From assembly GCA_016722565.1 (NCBI GenBank), contig JADKIU010000001.1, forward strand, positions 744,001-808,000: DNA of 64,000 nucleotides, given 5' to 3'. The DNA comes from Bacteroidota bacterium. Its GTDB lineage: Bacteria; Bacteroidota; Bacteroidia; 2-12-FULL-35-15. The position numbers were made by a program, and so were the translations under genes. Positions 8,703 to 17,392 of the stretch are shown here, piece after piece (position 1 is the stretch's first letter; each line of letters starts with the position of its first letter). Below the pieces are notes generated by a model. It did not search any database. It worked only from the letters and a program-made list of their open reading frames with translations, and had not been told where the DNA came from.

Positions 8703-9626
8703 ATGAAACCAATTATAGAACCGGTTGCAAAAAATATTTTAGAGTCAGAACTTTCAAAGGATAAGTTTATTCGTGAAACCAATAATGGTGATAATTTGAT
8801 TTACATTATCACACATCATGATTCACCGAACGTAATGAAAGAGATTGCGCGTTTGCGCGAACATACGTTCCGCACAGCTGGTGGTGGAACAGGTGAAGAA
8901 ATTGATATAGATGAATTTGATACTGCTGATGCTCCATACAAACAATTAATTGTTTGGAATCCCATTGAAAAGGAAATTGTTGGCGGATATCGTTATATTA
9001 AATTAAAAGATGCTCCGGTTGTGAATGGTGTTGTTCACGTTGCCACAACCGAACTTTTTAATTTCTCTGATGCATTCGTTAAAAAATATGTTCCTGAAAC
9101 AATTGAGTTAGGACGTTCTTTTGTTCAGCCCAAATATCAACCTTCTGTTGATAATCGTAAAGGACTTTTCTCATTGGATAATCTTTGGGACGGATTGGGT
9201 GCAATTGTAGTTGACAATCCTGATGTGAAGCATTTTTACGGGAAAGTAACGATGTACACCGATTTTAATGTAGAAGCACGTGATTACATTCTTTCCTTTA
9301 TGAATTACTTCTTTCCTGATAACGAAAAGCTGGTATTCCCAATTGAACCTCTTGGGTTAAAATCGGATACCTCTGCTTTCTTAAAAGCAATCAACGGCTT
9401 GTCTTATAAAGAAGCACATCGTATTCTGGGACAATTTGTGCGAGAAAAAGGAGAACACATTCCCCCCTTGGTAAATGCGTATATGAATTTGTCTGCAACC
9501 ATGAAGATGTTTGGAACTGCCATGAACTCTCACTTTGGAGAAGTGGAAGAAACTGGAATTCTTGTGACCATTGCTGATATTTATGACACAAAGAAGGAGC
9601 GTCATATCAATACCTACAAAAAATAA
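8703..9626 (+). CDS. GNAT-fold N-acyltransferase (OlsB/GlsB-like, often annotated hemolysin)
   Basis: A 307-residue member of the family that moves a 3-hydroxy-acyl chain from acyl carrier protein to the amino group of an amino acid (ornithine in OlsB, glycine in GlsB). Visible signs are the N-terminal region R-L-R-E-H-T-F-R with GGGTGEEID, the core strand KEIVGGYRYI and the E-L-G-R-S-F-V-Q motif with WDGLG downstream. It lies 31 bases after the acyltransferase gene, so the two steps (N-acylation then O-acylation) appear linked in one operon. Which amino acid is used cannot be read from the sequence; serine/glycine flavolipin-type or ornithine lipids are all plausible in this phylum. Confidence 0.82.
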   Translation: MKPIIEPVAKNILESELSKDKFIRETNNGDNLIYIITHHDSPNVMKEIARLREHTFRTAGGGTGEEIDIDEFDTADAPYKQLIVWNPIEKEIVGGYRYIKLKDAPVVNGVVHVATTELFNFSDAFVKKYVPETIELGRSFVQPKYQPSVDNRKGLFSLDNLWDGLGAIVVDNPDVKHFYGKVTMYTDFNVEARDYILSFMNYFFPDNEKLVFPIEPLGLKSDTSAFLKAINGLSYKEAHRILGQFVREKGEHIPPLVNAYMNLSATMKMFGTAMNSHFGEVEETGILVTIADIYDTKKERHINTYKK

Positions 9627-9659
9627 TTTCCTCCGTTTTTTAATTCTTAAAATACAAAA

Positions 9660-10262
9660 ATGATGGAAATAAAATCCGCAAAATTTTTAATTAGTAGTAC
9701 GGATGTTGCAAAATGTCCGGCTCCACTAAAACCTGAATATGCTTTTATTGGAAGATCCAATGTTGGCAAATCTTCTTTGATTAATATGTTGGTTGATCGG
9801 AAGGATTTAGCTAAAACATCCGGAAAGCCAGGTAAAACACAGCTGATAAATCACTTTGGAATAAATGATAGTTGGTACCTGGTGGATTTACCAGGATATG
9901 GCTATGCAAAAGTTTCTAAAGAAAAGCGGGACATTTTTCAAGCCTATATTTCGGAATACATTTTAGAAAGAAAAAATTTAATGTGCCTTTTTGTTTTAAT
10001 CGATTCCCGATTAGAACCGCAAAAAATTGATTTGGAGTTTATGGATTGGTGTGGCGAGAAACAAGTTCCATTTGTAATGGTTTTTACAAAAACCGATAAA
10101 TTGTCGAAAAAGAAAACAGCCGACAATATTGCTTTTTATAAAGAAGAAATGGGAAAACATTGGGATGCCTTGCCTGAATGTTTCTATACCTCCGCAGAAA
10201 AAAAGCAAGGTCGAGACGAACTTCTAACATTCATAGAGAAAACAAATAAGTTATTTAAATAA
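9660..10262 (+). CDS. engB: ribosome biogenesis GTP-binding protein EngB (YsxC/YihA)
   Basis: A small TRAFAC GTPase needed for 50S subunit assembly. The 200-residue length is normal. The G motifs are all visible: G1 GRSNVGKSS, the switch I threonines after KPGKTQ, G3 DLPGYGYAK, G4 TKTDK and a G5-like TSA near the end. The first two codons are both ATG (9660 and 9663); either may be used. It is the last gene of the + run that begins at 7055 and is followed at once by a strong terminator. Confidence 0.96.
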   Translation: MMEIKSAKFLISSTDVAKCPAPLKPEYAFIGRSNVGKSSLINMLVDRKDLAKTSGKPGKTQLINHFGINDSWYLVDLPGYGYAKVSKEKRDIFQAYISEYILERKNLMCLFVLIDSRLEPQKIDLEFMDWCGEKQVPFVMVFTKTDKLSKKKTADNIAFYKEEMGKHWDALPECFYTSAEKKQGRDELLTFIEKTNKLFK

Positions 10263-10297
10263 AAAAATCCCTCCGAACAATTCGGAGGGATTTTTTT
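10261..10297. terminator. bidirectional intrinsic terminator after engB
   Basis: A 17-bp perfect stem (10261-10277 with 10281-10297) and a CAA loop; core TCCCTCCGAA/TTCGGAGGGA with A and T runs on the outer ends. It separates engB from the convergent T9SS cargo gene and can serve both. Confidence 0.93.
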
Positions 10298-10314
10298 ATG
10301 AGATCGAATTTCTT

Positions 10315-12147
10315 TTAGTTACGAACCAAATTGATAAATCCTTTTGTACTATAATCTTTATTTGTTTGAGAAGTCGCTTTCAAAATAAAGAAGTACGTTC
10401 CATCTGTACATTCAAGTCCGGCTGTTGTTCTGCCATCCCATTTAATCGTAGCTGCATCAGCTTCCCAAATTTTTAATCCCCAACGGTCGTAGATTTCTAC
10501 TTGGAATTCTTTTAATCCGGAGCTGTTGATGTACCATGCATCATTATTGTTATCGCCATTTGGTGAAAATACATTCGGAATATTGATAAATTCAAATACA
10601 TCCACATCAACTGTGAAACAAACGGAATCCACACATCCATTTGCATTTCCAGCGGTTAAACATACTGTTTGTGGGCCATTTGCTGAATAGGTGTATGAAG
10701 GATTTTGTTGTGTAGAGGTTGCTCCATCACCGAAATCCCAAAACCAATTGGTTGCACCACCTGTACTCATATCCGTGAAGTTAAAAGTAAATCCGGATGA
10801 AGTAGTATCAAATGCTGCAACAGGAGGTGTTGATACATTCACAAAGCAGGAAACTGGATCTGAAAAACAGCCAACAGAGTTGGTGTCAATTACAACAACC
10901 GGTCCGCCTGCAGCGCCCCAATCAACTGAAATTGTATTCGTTCCATTGCCTGAGGTGATTGTTGTACCTGCAGGTGTTGTCCATACATATGAATCTCCAG
11001 GTGCTCCACCTGAAGCAGTAAAGATATTTCCTGTTGAATTTACACATACGTCAGCACAAGCAAATACAGGATCTGCTAATTTTGCGCGGGATAAAATGAA
11101 TGGGTTCGTTGTGAAATTGGACCAAGATGTTTTTTTGTTATCGTTGTAGGTTCCAGCAGTTACTGTTACTGCTCCCATGTTGTTCCACTCTGCTAGTGTA
11201 GGTGTTCCCCATTGTGCTAAACCATCCCAAGGACCATCAGCAGCTAAATCGTAAAATACGTCAATGTCTGCATTGTCAACACCAGCAGTTCTTGTAATTT
11301 GATGATAGAACCTGTTGGTTACTTTACACATTGTGGTGTCAATTTGTGCAACAGGAAATCCATCTAATGTTGCGTTGTTATTTCCTAAGCGGCCAGTAAA
11401 TACGTTTGCTGCAGCGGTTGAAGGGGTTAGTCTTAATTCGCGGTAACGCAATGTTCCTACACTTGATCCAGTAGGGAACGAATAAACACCTGTTGAATTG
11501 GTTGCTCTTGACAATGTTCCTCCAAAAGCACTGCTCACAAAACCTTCAGCACCAAATGTTACTGCATTGTTTGTTACAGCAGTCACAGCCGGATTGTCAA
11601 CAAACATGGTATTTGTTTGTGTTTCCAATTCACGATCGTTGATTGTTAATATTCCCGTTGTTCCAACTCTTGCATTTACCAATTGTAATGTTTTTTTACG
11701 GTTGGCAATACCAACACCCGCACCGCTAAGTGTCAAGTTGTTGAAAGTGGTTACAGTTCCTATTGTACTGGTAATAAATTGTTGTAAGTCGCCATTGAAA
11801 TTAACGGTACTGTTATATGCAATAAATGTTGCATCGTTGGTCCAATCCTGCTCCACAAATATGGTTCCGTCCCCTTGCAACGTTGATCCATTTGTTAAGA
11901 AAACGCTTCCCGGTGTTCCGCTGTTCGCAATCGTCATGGTTCCGTTGTTTTCAAATACAGGTGTGGTTCCGGATGTTCCATCATTCTGAAAACCTCCATT
12001 AATTTGAACAATTGCTGAGGATGCTGTAAACACCATTGCGCCATTGTTAAAGAAAATAGTTTGTGCAAAGGATGTTGCAGAAATTCCTGTCATCAATGCC
12101 AATAACGACAATGATTTGCACGCAAGTAGTTTAGTAGTTATTTTCAT
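10315..12147 (-). CDS. T9SS-secreted protein with PKD domain and type B (gliding-associated) C-terminal domain
   Basis: A 610-residue exported protein. A signal peptide covers about residues 1-29 (ending SFAQ). The N-terminal two thirds is beta-rich and Asn/Thr-rich without catalytic motifs. A PKD domain at about 440-515 shows FWDFGDGATS and Y-T-Y-S. The end is a type B sorting domain: NVFSPNGDNNND, then EIYDRWG, a W-D-G-R motif, the D-G-T-Y-F-F strand and a final KGFINLVRN. Proteins of this class are usually exported and anchored by T9SS with help of a PorP/SprF-type partner; the only such partner visible here is at 26.4 kb. The exact role (adhesin or structural surface protein) is not known. 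Confidence 0.88.
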   Translation of the reverse strand: MKITTKLLACKSLSLLALMTGISATSFAQTIFFNNGAMVFTASSAIVQINGGFQNDGTSGTTPVFENNGTMTIANSGTPGSVFLTNGSTLQGDGTIFVEQDWTNDATFIAYNSTVNFNGDLQQFITSTIGTVTTFNNLTLSGAGVGIANRKKTLQLVNARVGTTGILTINDRELETQTNTMFVDNPAVTAVTNNAVTFGAEGFVSSAFGGTLSRATNSTGVYSFPTGSSVGTLRYRELRLTPSTAAANVFTGRLGNNNATLDGFPVAQIDTTMCKVTNRFYHQITRTAGVDNADIDVFYDLAADGPWDGLAQWGTPTLAEWNNMGAVTVTAGTYNDNKKTSWSNFTTNPFILSRAKLADPVFACADVCVNSTGNIFTASGGAPGDSYVWTTPAGTTITSGNGTNTISVDWGAAGGPVVVIDTNSVGCFSDPVSCFVNVSTPPVAAFDTTSSGFTFNFTDMSTGGATNWFWDFGDGATSTQQNPSYTYSANGPQTVCLTAGNANGCVDSVCFTVDVDVFEFINIPNVFSPNGDNNNDAWYINSSGLKEFQVEIYDRWGLKIWEADAATIKWDGRTTAGLECTDGTYFFILKATSQTNKDYSTKGFINLVRN

Positions 12148-12241
12148 GTCTCAAATGTATAAGGAGTACTTAAGCAAAAATAACTGATTTTATGGTTAAA
12201 AACCAAATTATTAGCCTAAATATTAGACGCATTTTGGTCGC

Positions 12242-12576
12242 CTAGGGTTGCTTTTTGGCAATTAACTCCATTTTTTCGCCAAAATGGTTGGCAAATCCCC
12301 GCATTTCTTTTGCAGCTTCCGTTTCCCCGGTCGCTCTGTCAAATGTATCCGCCATGGAAAGTAAACATTGGTGGTAAAATTGTTTCATTTCGTCCACCAT
12401 CATATCTTTTGTCCACAAATCGATGCGCAATGTATTGTTCTCTTTTGCATCCCAAAGGGCAATCATTACTGCTTTACTACTGCTTTTTTCGGTGCCTTCT
12501 GTTGCACTCCAGTCGATTTTTCTGGTAAATTGTTCTCGTCTAATGTGATTTTAAAATTGATTTCTGATTCTCTCAT
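12242..12576 (-). CDS. gldC: gliding motility protein GldC, interrupted by a one-base frameshift
   Basis: A small cytoplasmic or periplasm-facing protein of the gliding machinery, about 110 residues when intact. The 3' part (12242-12466) reads ALWDAKENNTLRIDLWTKDM followed by V-D-E-M-K-Q-F-Y-H, a close GldC match. Reading back on the minus strand, the ATG at 12576 opens with MRESEINFKITLDENNLPEK; the frame then runs to an early stop. Shifting at the run of five A near 12515-12519 restores IDWSATEGTEKSSSKAVM and joins the two parts. One A inserted there gives an intact gene. It lies about 100 bases after gldB on the same strand, the known gldB-gldC order of flavobacteria. Confidence 0.85.
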
Positions 12577-12675
12577 GGTATTAGTTCATTGATTAATTAG
12601 TTCACAGGTATATTGATGGATGTTTTGTTGATGGGCTATTATATATAGATTAATTTGGTTCTCCTTTTGAATTAT

Positions 12676-13692
12676 TTACTTCCCTGGTTTATATTTCGAT
12701 TTTGACAATATTAATTGCGCATCTTTCTCATTTATAAGGTCTTGCAAACTTGTGGTGGGGTTGTTATTCATGTATTGTCGAACCAATTGCCATCCCATCC
12801 AATGTCCGATACGTGAAGGTGCTTCCTTGCTGAGTGCGCTGGTAAATGGTCCATCACTTGTAAATTTAGCAATTTCTGCCTGGTCGGTGGTGTAAAGCAT
12901 TTTTTTTGCAGCAAAATAACTCCATACATTAAATTCGTTTTGTTTGCAATACTCCATTTGCGGGATAGAGTATTGTATCTTCAAAGAATCTGGAACATTT
13001 GGCAAAAGAGCATCTGTTAAATACATGATTTTACCCATATATACAATTTCACTCAAAAAATCGGTTTTGTTCATGTTGTTTGGAAACTCGATTAGCATCC
13101 ATTGACGTATTGCATCGGGAATAATATTCTCCTCATTCATAAACATCGATTTATATCTTGGCACTCCCAAGCCTTTGTAAAATTCATTATTGCTCCCTAA
13201 GTAAGTTTCCAAGCCAATAGCCATTGTACTATCTGCAACCACCACTGAGTAATTAAAGCCGGAAATCATGGTAATGGGTTGAGGAATACTTCTGTTGGGG
13301 AAATGGTAATTGAAATATTTGTAGGCTTCTGACAATTGTTGTCGAATAACATCGGTGCTCGGGTATTTTTTCTGCGTTTCGTCAAATGCTTTTTTCATAT
13401 AAAAGTCGCTAATAAAACTCTTCATGCGAAAGGCATAGGAAGAGTCCCTTAATCCACCATTGTTTAGTATGACAGAAATGAACGTAGTATAAAACCTCCC
13501 GTATTTAGCTTGCAGTTGTTTGGTTGCCTTTGCCACGTCCGTGGTATCCATGCGGAAAATATCTTGTTCTAATCGGTTCATTGAAATTTCAGGAACGGTA
13601 GTTTCTGAAAGGTCAACATCCAACCGTTCATTTCCACAACCTGCAATTGTTAAAAACAAAACAATAGATAAGTAGGTACCTAGATTTCTCAT
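12676..13692 (-). CDS. gldB: gliding motility lipoprotein GldB
   Basis: A 338-residue lipoprotein required for gliding in Flavobacterium. The N-terminus has a lipoprotein signal with lipobox I-A-G-C, the acylated residue being C19. The mature protein shows the GldB-type features N-R-L-E-Q-D-I-F near the start, the central YFNYHFPNR and ISGFNY, the LGSNNEFYKGLG block and C-terminal IGHWMGWQLV. This last part resembles DUF2268-type peptidase-like proteins but no zinc-binding HExxH is seen. gldC lies directly downstream. The biochemical role is not established. Identification rests on sequence recall plus the gldC neighbour. Confidence 0.9.
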   Translation of the reverse strand: MRNLGTYLSIVLFLTIAGCGNERLDVDLSETTVPEISMNRLEQDIFRMDTTDVAKATKQLQAKYGRFYTTFISVILNNGGLRDSSYAFRMKSFISDFYMKKAFDETQKKYPSTDVIRQQLSEAYKYFNYHFPNRSIPQPITMISGFNYSVVVADSTMAIGLETYLGSNNEFYKGLGVPRYKSMFMNEENIIPDAIRQWMLIEFPNNMNKTDFLSEIVYMGKIMYLTDALLPNVPDSLKIQYSIPQMEYCKQNEFNVWSYFAAKKMLYTTDQAEIAKFTSDGPFTSALSKEAPSRIGHWMGWQLVRQYMNNNPTTSLQDLINEKDAQLILSKSKYKPGK

Positions 13693-13761
13693 ATAAAAAA
13701 ATATACTTAATATTGTATTAGATTTAATTGCTAAGACAATTAGTTTTAAAAAAACAAAAAT

Positions 13762-14631
13762 ATGAAAAATATGAAGAAGATTCTTACAATAACTGCATTG
13801 GCACTAATTGCGAATGTTACATTGGCTCAAGAAAATGAAATGAAAAATTTTCGTTTTGGTTTAAAAGTAACCCCATCTGTAAATTGGTATAAGCCTGATG
13901 GCAAGTTAATATCAGGGAATGGTGCCGGAATGAAGTTTGGCGGAGGATTAATCTTGGAGTTTCGCTTGGCAAAAGTGGCTTCTTTTCAAACAGGGCTGCA
14001 AATTGATATGGATGGTGGCAAGGTGAAATATAATAATGGCGGAACTGCTGCCAATGCAAGTACAATGAGTTATTATTATAACATTGCAGATGATGAAATT
14101 CAAGAATATAACTCTGCTCCATCTGACTCAGCTTCAGTTTATACTTACAATTTGTCCAACACGCACTATCAATTAAATGAGCGTCAATACAAAGCAACAT
14201 ACATTACCATTCCGTTGATGTTAAAGTTGAAAACCAAAGAAATTGGAACGATGACCTATTTCGGACAATTTGGATTTAATACTTCTTTCCGTTGGAAAGC
14301 AAATGTTACCGATAAAGTAACGGTTCTCCCTCCTTCGAATGGTGTTGGTGGTACAGAGACAAAAACAAAAGTAGACATGACGAAAGACATGAGTTTCTTT
14401 AAAGCATCTTTAGCGTTTGGTTTTGGTGCTGAAATGAATCTTTCCGGAACAACTTCTTTGGTGTTCGGCTTAAACTATGATTTAGGTTTTACAAATGCTG
14501 TAAAAGGTAGCTCTGATTATATCGAGAAAAAAACATACGGAGCAAATACAACAATCGCTCCTTCTTATGAAAAAATGCCGCAAGTATTAAAATCAAATGC
14601 AGTAGTTTTAACAGTAGGTGTTTTGTTCTAA
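13762..14631 (+). CDS. outer-membrane beta-barrel protein (PorT-like family)
   Basis: A 289-residue protein with a signal peptide (about residues 1-22, ending LAQ; start may be the second Met at 13771). The mature region is a series of amphipathic strands typical of the OMP_b-brl families: FRFGLKVTPSVNWY, then GGGLILEFRLAKVASFQTGLQ, then ITIPLMLKLKTK, and a terminal VVLTVGVLF ending in Phe as barrel proteins do. It sits divergent from gldB and upstream of nadE. No specific role in T9SS can be assigned from the sequence; true PorT is one possibility among many paralogues. Confidence 0.82.
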   Translation: MKNMKKILTITALALIANVTLAQENEMKNFRFGLKVTPSVNWYKPDGKLISGNGAGMKFGGGLILEFRLAKVASFQTGLQIDMDGGKVKYNNGGTAANASTMSYYYNIADDEIQEYNSAPSDSASVYTYNLSNTHYQLNERQYKATYITIPLMLKLKTKEIGTMTYFGQFGFNTSFRWKANVTDKVTVLPPSNGVGGTETKTKVDMTKDMSFFKASLAFGFGAEMNLSGTTSLVFGLNYDLGFTNAVKGSSDYIEKKTYGANTTIAPSYEKMPQVLKSNAVVLTVGVLF

Positions 14632-14653
14632 CATGAGATAGTTAGTAAGATTT

Positions 14654-14689
14654 ATCCCGACCTTGTTTTTATAGGGTCGGGATTTTTTA
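14654..14689 (+). terminator. intrinsic terminator after the beta-barrel gene
   Basis: Stem ATCCCGACC/GGTCGGGAT (14654-14662 with 14675-14683) followed by a T run. It ends only about 10 bases before the nadE start. A TATTTTTG at 14688-14695 overlaps the T run and could be the -7 element for nadE, in which case the nadE message would have almost no leader. Confidence 0.85.
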
Positions 14690-14699
14690 TTTTTGAATA

Positions 14700-15479
14700 A
14701 TGCAAAACAAAGAAGTAATCAACCATATTGTTAATTGGCTTTCCCATTATGCAGATCAAAGCAAAACTTCCGGATTTGTGATTGGCATTTCCGGTGGAAT
14801 AGATTCTGCTGTTACTTCTACACTTTGTGCAAAAACAGGCAAGCCGGTCATTTGCTTGAATATGCCTATTCATCAGCATAAAGCAGAATACGATCGAGGA
14901 CATGAACACATTCACTGGCTGAAACAAAATTTTAAAAATGTTTCCTCTCATGAAGTGGAACTCACCGAAACTTTTAAAACAATCAGTTCCGCATTGCCAA
15001 CAGATATACAAGATTGGCTAACCATGGCCAATACTCGTTCTCGTTTGCGAATGACGACACTTTATGCATTTGCGTGCCATCATAAAATGTTGGTAGCCGG
15101 AACAGGAAATAAAGTGGAAGATTTTGGCATCGGATTTTTTACAAAGTATGGCGATGGTGGTGTAGATTTGAGTCCGATTGCTGATTTAATGAAATCAGAA
15201 GTATATGCTTTGGCAAAAGAATTAGGTGTGGCATCTTCTATTCAAGTGGCACCGCCAACCGATGGATTGTTTGCCGATAGCAGAAGTGACGAAGATCAGA
15301 TTGGTGCAACCTATGATGAATTGGAATGGGCGATGAAATTTATTGCCAATCCTAACGATTTTTCAACATTTAATGATCGTCAAAAAACAGTTTTGGATAT
15401 TTATACCAGAATGAATAAAGCAAACCAACACAAAATGAATCCAATTCCGGTTTGTGTTATTCCAGACAATTTAAAATAG
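14700..15479 (+). CDS. nadE: ammonia-dependent NAD+ synthetase
   Basis: Converts nicotinic acid adenine dinucleotide to NAD+ using ATP and ammonia. The 259-residue length matches the short bacterial form without a glutaminase domain. The PP-loop motif ISGGIDS is at residues 30-36 and the substrate-binding region includes ANTRSRLR, AGTGNKVED and the PPTDGLF element. The gene follows a terminator and is spaced only one base from murF, so nadE and murF are almost surely co-transcribed. Confidence 0.96.
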   Translation: MQNKEVINHIVNWLSHYADQSKTSGFVIGISGGIDSAVTSTLCAKTGKPVICLNMPIHQHKAEYDRGHEHIHWLKQNFKNVSSHEVELTETFKTISSALPTDIQDWLTMANTRSRLRMTTLYAFACHHKMLVAGTGNKVEDFGIGFFTKYGDGGVDLSPIADLMKSEVYALAKELGVASSIQVAPPTDGLFADSRSDEDQIGATYDELEWAMKFIANPNDFSTFNDRQKTVLDIYTRMNKANQHKMNPIPVCVIPDNLK

Positions 15480-15480
15480 T

Positions 15481-16788
15481 ATGATAGAAAAGCTCTACTC
15501 CATTTTTCTAAAACATCCACTCGTGTGCACCGATACACGAGACATTAAACCAGGCTCCATTTTTTTTGCACTCAAAGGTGGTAATTTTAATGGCAATCAA
15601 TTTGCTAAAAAAGCACTAGAAATGGGCTGCGTGTATGCTGTGATTGATGAAAAAGAATTCCAGAAGAATGAAAATTATTTTTTAGTGGATGATGTTCTTT
15701 CTACACTTCAACAACTCGCGAATCACCACCGCAAACAATTAAACATTCCCGTAATCGGAATCACTGGCTCCAATGGGAAAACAACCTCCAAAGAGTTAGT
15801 CAATGCTGTTCTTTCAAAAAAATTCAACGTGTTGGCAACCGTTGGAAATTTAAACAATCATATTGGTGTTCCACTTACATTACTTTCTATCACAAAGGAA
15901 CACGAAATGGCAATTGTTGAGATGGGCGCCAACCATCAAGGTGAAATTGCAGAACTCTGTTCAATTGCCGAGCCGGATTTTGGTGTCATCACCAACATCG
16001 GAAAAGCACATTTGGAAGGATTCGGTGGAATAGAAGGCGTTAAGAAAGGTAAGAGTGAATTGTATAAATACATTCAAAGTAAAGGCGGTAAATTATTTGT
16101 TCATGGTGATGATGAAGTGTTGTTAGAGCTTGCCGGTAGTACTGAAAAAGTAACATACGGTACAAAAAAACTTTACGATATTGTTGGTTCCATTCATGAA
16201 AATGCAACTGAATTCATTTCATTCCAATGGGCAACCCGCTACAATGCTGTCAATATTAAAAAATCAGAATTGATACCTACCCAATTGGTCGGAATTTATA
16301 ATTACTACAATTTATTATGTGCTGCCTGCGTTGGACACTATTTTAAAGTAGAAGATGAATTGATTAACCAAGCATTAAAGGAATACACCCCTTCCAACAA
16401 TCGCTCGCAATTGCACAAAACAAAGAGCAATACACTCATCCTGGATTATTATAATGCAAATCCTTCCAGCATGAGCTTAGCCATTGAAAATTTTGCCAAT
16501 TTAAATCAATCCAATAAAATGGTGATTTTGGGCGATATGCTCGAATTAGGCTCCGAAAGCGAAAAAGAACATGATGCGATTGTTGCACTCTTGCAACAAA
16601 AAAATATTTCGAATGCTATTTTAGTCGGACCACATTTTATTGCTGCAGGTAAAAAAGTTTCAGCAAAAACGTTTTCGAACAGCGATGAGGTAGTAGACTT
16701 TTTAAAACAAAATAAAGTTATTGATTCAACCATCCTTATAAAAGGTTCACGCGGAATTAAGTTGGAAAAGGTTGTTGAGGTGTTGTAG
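15481..16788 (+). CDS. murF: UDP-N-acetylmuramoyl-tripeptide--D-alanyl-D-alanine ligase
   Basis: Adds D-Ala-D-Ala to the UDP-MurNAc tripeptide, the last cytoplasmic step of peptidoglycan precursor synthesis. The 435 residues show the N-terminal Mur ligase domain (DTRDIKPGSIFFALKG), the ATP loop GITGSNGKTTSKE, the VEMGANHQGEI and NIGKAHLEGFG motifs, and the C-terminal DYYNANPSSM signature typical of MurF. In some flavobacteria murF sits beside gldJ; here it follows nadE by one base. Confidence 0.95.
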   Translation: MIEKLYSIFLKHPLVCTDTRDIKPGSIFFALKGGNFNGNQFAKKALEMGCVYAVIDEKEFQKNENYFLVDDVLSTLQQLANHHRKQLNIPVIGITGSNGKTTSKELVNAVLSKKFNVLATVGNLNNHIGVPLTLLSITKEHEMAIVEMGANHQGEIAELCSIAEPDFGVITNIGKAHLEGFGGIEGVKKGKSELYKYIQSKGGKLFVHGDDEVLLELAGSTEKVTYGTKKLYDIVGSIHENATEFISFQWATRYNAVNIKKSELIPTQLVGIYNYYNLLCAACVGHYFKVEDELINQALKEYTPSNNRSQLHKTKSNTLILDYYNANPSSMSLAIENFANLNQSNKMVILGDMLELGSESEKEHDAIVALLQQKNISNAILVGPHFIAAGKKVSAKTFSNSDEVVDFLKQNKVIDSTILIKGSRGIKLEKVVEVL

Positions 16789-16803
16789 TCAAATGCCCAT
16801 TGT

Positions 16804-16852
16804 TTGTCATTTCGCCCCGATGGCTATCGGGAGAGTTGGAGAAATCTTTTTC
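16804..16852. repeat. REP-like intergenic palindrome element
   Basis: The stretch GTCATTTCGCCCCGATGG...ATCGGGAG...GAGAAATCT contains the near palindrome CCCGAT-GGCT-ATCGGG (16816-16831). The wording GTCATTTCG ... GAGAAATCT is, from memory, a dispersed intergenic sequence found in many Bacteroidota genomes. It lies between murF and a small membrane-protein gene. Only one copy is seen in this window. Confidence 0.55.
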
Positions 16853-16875
16853 ATCCTTACTAAAATTCACCATTA

Positions 16876-17316
16876 ATGCTCAAACTCACCAAAACAAAAC
16901 TCATCCTTTCAGGCTTAGGAATAATGCTCTTGGTTTATTCCATAGATCGTTTTCGTCACATCATGGGTTCAGAAGTCATTACAGGGAAATTTGTTTTTTA
17001 CATCGATGAGGTGGTGAAAGAAGAGCAAGTTGTTTTTCCGATTATTGAATATTCTGTGAAAGATAGCACGTATCAATTTCGTGCGAAAGAAAACACCAAG
17101 TATGAAGAGGGTGAAACCGTTCCGGTATTATTAAGAAATCATAGTCCGGATGCCCCTTTGCTTTACGATTTAAGTTCTTTTTGGTTGTACCCACTGTTTT
17201 ATTTTTTACTGCCACTCTTAATCTGGATTTCATTTACCTTGAGTTATATCGGAAAAAATGAAGTGATTTCAATTGGGTGGAGAGCTCCGTATTTTAAGAA
17301 AACAAAAAAGTCTTAA
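16876..17316 (+). CDS. small two-helix membrane protein, DUF3592-like
   Basis: A 146-residue protein with a first membrane helix at about residues 8-24, an extracytoplasmic domain of about 80 residues, and a second helix at about 105-128. The layout and the phrases VVFPIIEYSVKD, YEEGETVPVL and PDAPLLYDLSSFW match the general pattern of DUF3592 proteins, whose function is unknown. The ATG at 16876 is the first in frame that keeps the N-terminal basic residues before the helix. The terminator stem overlaps its stop codon. Confidence 0.7.
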   Translation: MLKLTKTKLILSGLGIMLLVYSIDRFRHIMGSEVITGKFVFYIDEVVKEEQVVFPIIEYSVKDSTYQFRAKENTKYEEGETVPVLLRNHSPDAPLLYDLSSFWLYPLFYFLLPLLIWISFTLSYIGKNEVISIGWRAPYFKKTKKS

Positions 17317-17337
17317 GATTTCTCCCAAGACTTTTTT
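17304..17337. terminator. intrinsic terminator overlapping the end of the DUF3592-like gene
   Basis: Stem AAAAAAGTCTT/AAGACTTTTTT (17304-17314 with 17327-17337) with a 12-base loop. The stop codon of the gene lies at the start of the loop. The symmetric A and T tracts would also allow action on the minus strand. Confidence 0.75.
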
Positions 17338-17352
17338 GAAAATTATTTTTCG

Positions 17353-17392
17353 AAACCAACTCCCTCTCCTTTGGAGAGGGTTGGGGTGAGGT
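17353..17392. repeat. dispersed Bacteroidota-type hairpin repeat
   Basis: Contains the perfect hairpin CCCTCTCC-TTT-GGAGAGGG (17362-17380) followed by TTGGGGTGAGGTC. From memory this wording is a frequent intergenic repeat in Bacteroidota. It abuts the stop codon of the acyl-CoA dehydrogenase gene (TAG, bases 17393-17395 on the minus strand), so it would form the 3' end of that transcript. Confidence 0.55.

Noticed and set aside
10691..11149. Plus-strand 152-codon frame inside the PKD/type B cargo gene
   Set aside because: Antisense shadow of a coding region with biased codons; no domain or start signal.
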